Below, piece after piece: positions 63,641-64,000 of a DNA stretch of 64,000 nt; the first letter of the stretch is position 1; the number at the start of each line of letters is the position of its first letter. The notes below the pieces were generated by a model that did no database searches, had not been told where the DNA came from, and worked only from the letters and a program-made list of their open reading frames with translations. Both the position numbers and the translations under genes were made by a program. Origin of the DNA: Lepidurus packardi (taxonomy: Eukaryota > Arthropoda > Branchiopoda > Notostraca > Triopsidae); NCBI GenBank assembly GCA_023053545.1, contig JAKZAN010000006.1:12221412-12285411 (forward strand). The letters run 5' to 3'.

Positions 63641-64000
63641 CCTCAACTAACTTTTCCCGTAGGTGTTCCGTACTAAATACGGAAGGTTATTTCATTGTTG
63701 TCGAAATTCACTGTTGTGCAATTTGAATGTTCTCGTCCCCGCTAACGTTATGTTCTCGCCAACGTGCTAGTCGACATTCGTAACTAGGGCTAGTCTAAAA
63801 TCAGGGGAATTTTTTTCCCCAAAACACGGTTATGATTCAAAAACAGACCAAAAATCACGGCACCGTGACACGGTTCACTTAAATTGGCCCTTTTTTCAAC
63901 TCGGAAGTCCGAAATACAGTAGAAAAAAAATATTTAAAAGGTCAAATGAATGAGTCGTAATCTTACACCTTGTTTGATGTTCGAAAGGAAGAAAATCTGT
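63641..64000. other. No recognised gene
   Basis: Right edge of the window. Contains no clear hAT terminus or other gene. Confidence 0.35.

Overview
The window is eukaryotic repeat-rich DNA. No complete host gene is recognisable. Its content is dominated by transposable elements of an arthropod-like repertoire: BEL/Pao and Ty3/gypsy LTR elements, hAT and mariner DNA transposons, and I/Jockey-group LINEs. Introns are very short (about 58-82 bp in the one intact spliced gene) and two sites carry short (TTAGG)-type motifs. I infer an arthropod, possibly a small-intron crustacean such as Daphnia, but the sequence alone does not prove it.

Layout. 1-485: right end of a hAT element. 3877-10580: near-intact BEL/Pao element on the minus strand with 485/486-bp LTRs, a 5-bp target duplication and one nonsense codon near the end of the polyprotein. 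10856-13294: exons of a decayed minus-strand gene with a C-terminal zinc-binding segment and a DUF6729-like exon, cut on its 5' side by gypsy-1 (13319-18480; identical 357-bp LTRs but an internal deletion and a lost integrase catalytic residue). 18570-20066: hAT remnant between two copies of a ~155-bp repeat. 21109-25690: frameshifted BEL relic on the plus strand lacking integrase. 26060-27070: a dispersed repeat with an inverted partner at 58468-59292. 27173-33489: a second BEL relic on the minus strand, split by a structurally complete hAT transposon (27259-31064). That hAT carries matching TIRs, an 8-bp target duplication, a five-exon 745-aa transposase and, behind it, a segment that looks like the end of a THUMPD1/Tan1-type THUMP gene. 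33209-33288 is a perfect 80-bp palindrome.

34285-37870 is a degenerate ~124-bp satellite interrupted by a G/T-rich minisatellite and a dead mariner (36174-37450). 38215-43066 is gypsy-2 (minus strand), with identical 221-bp LTRs and an unbroken 1364-aa Gag-Pol, but no visible target duplication. 43982-49240 is a broken I-type LINE with endonuclease, RT and RNase H. 49692-55455 is gypsy-3 (plus strand) with a 4-bp target duplication, an intact pol and a nonsense codon in gag. 56268-57897 is a 5'-truncated LINE with a poly(A) tail and a 36-bp target duplication. 60920-61241 is a related LINE scrap, and 61361-63640 is a broken hAT on the minus strand.

The elements do not form a shared pathway. 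The order of events can be read from the nesting: BEL relic older than the complete hAT; satellite older than mariner; DUF6729-like gene older than gypsy-1. The most unusual object is the hAT carrying a THUMP-domain exon. Protein family calls are from recalled motifs, not database searches.
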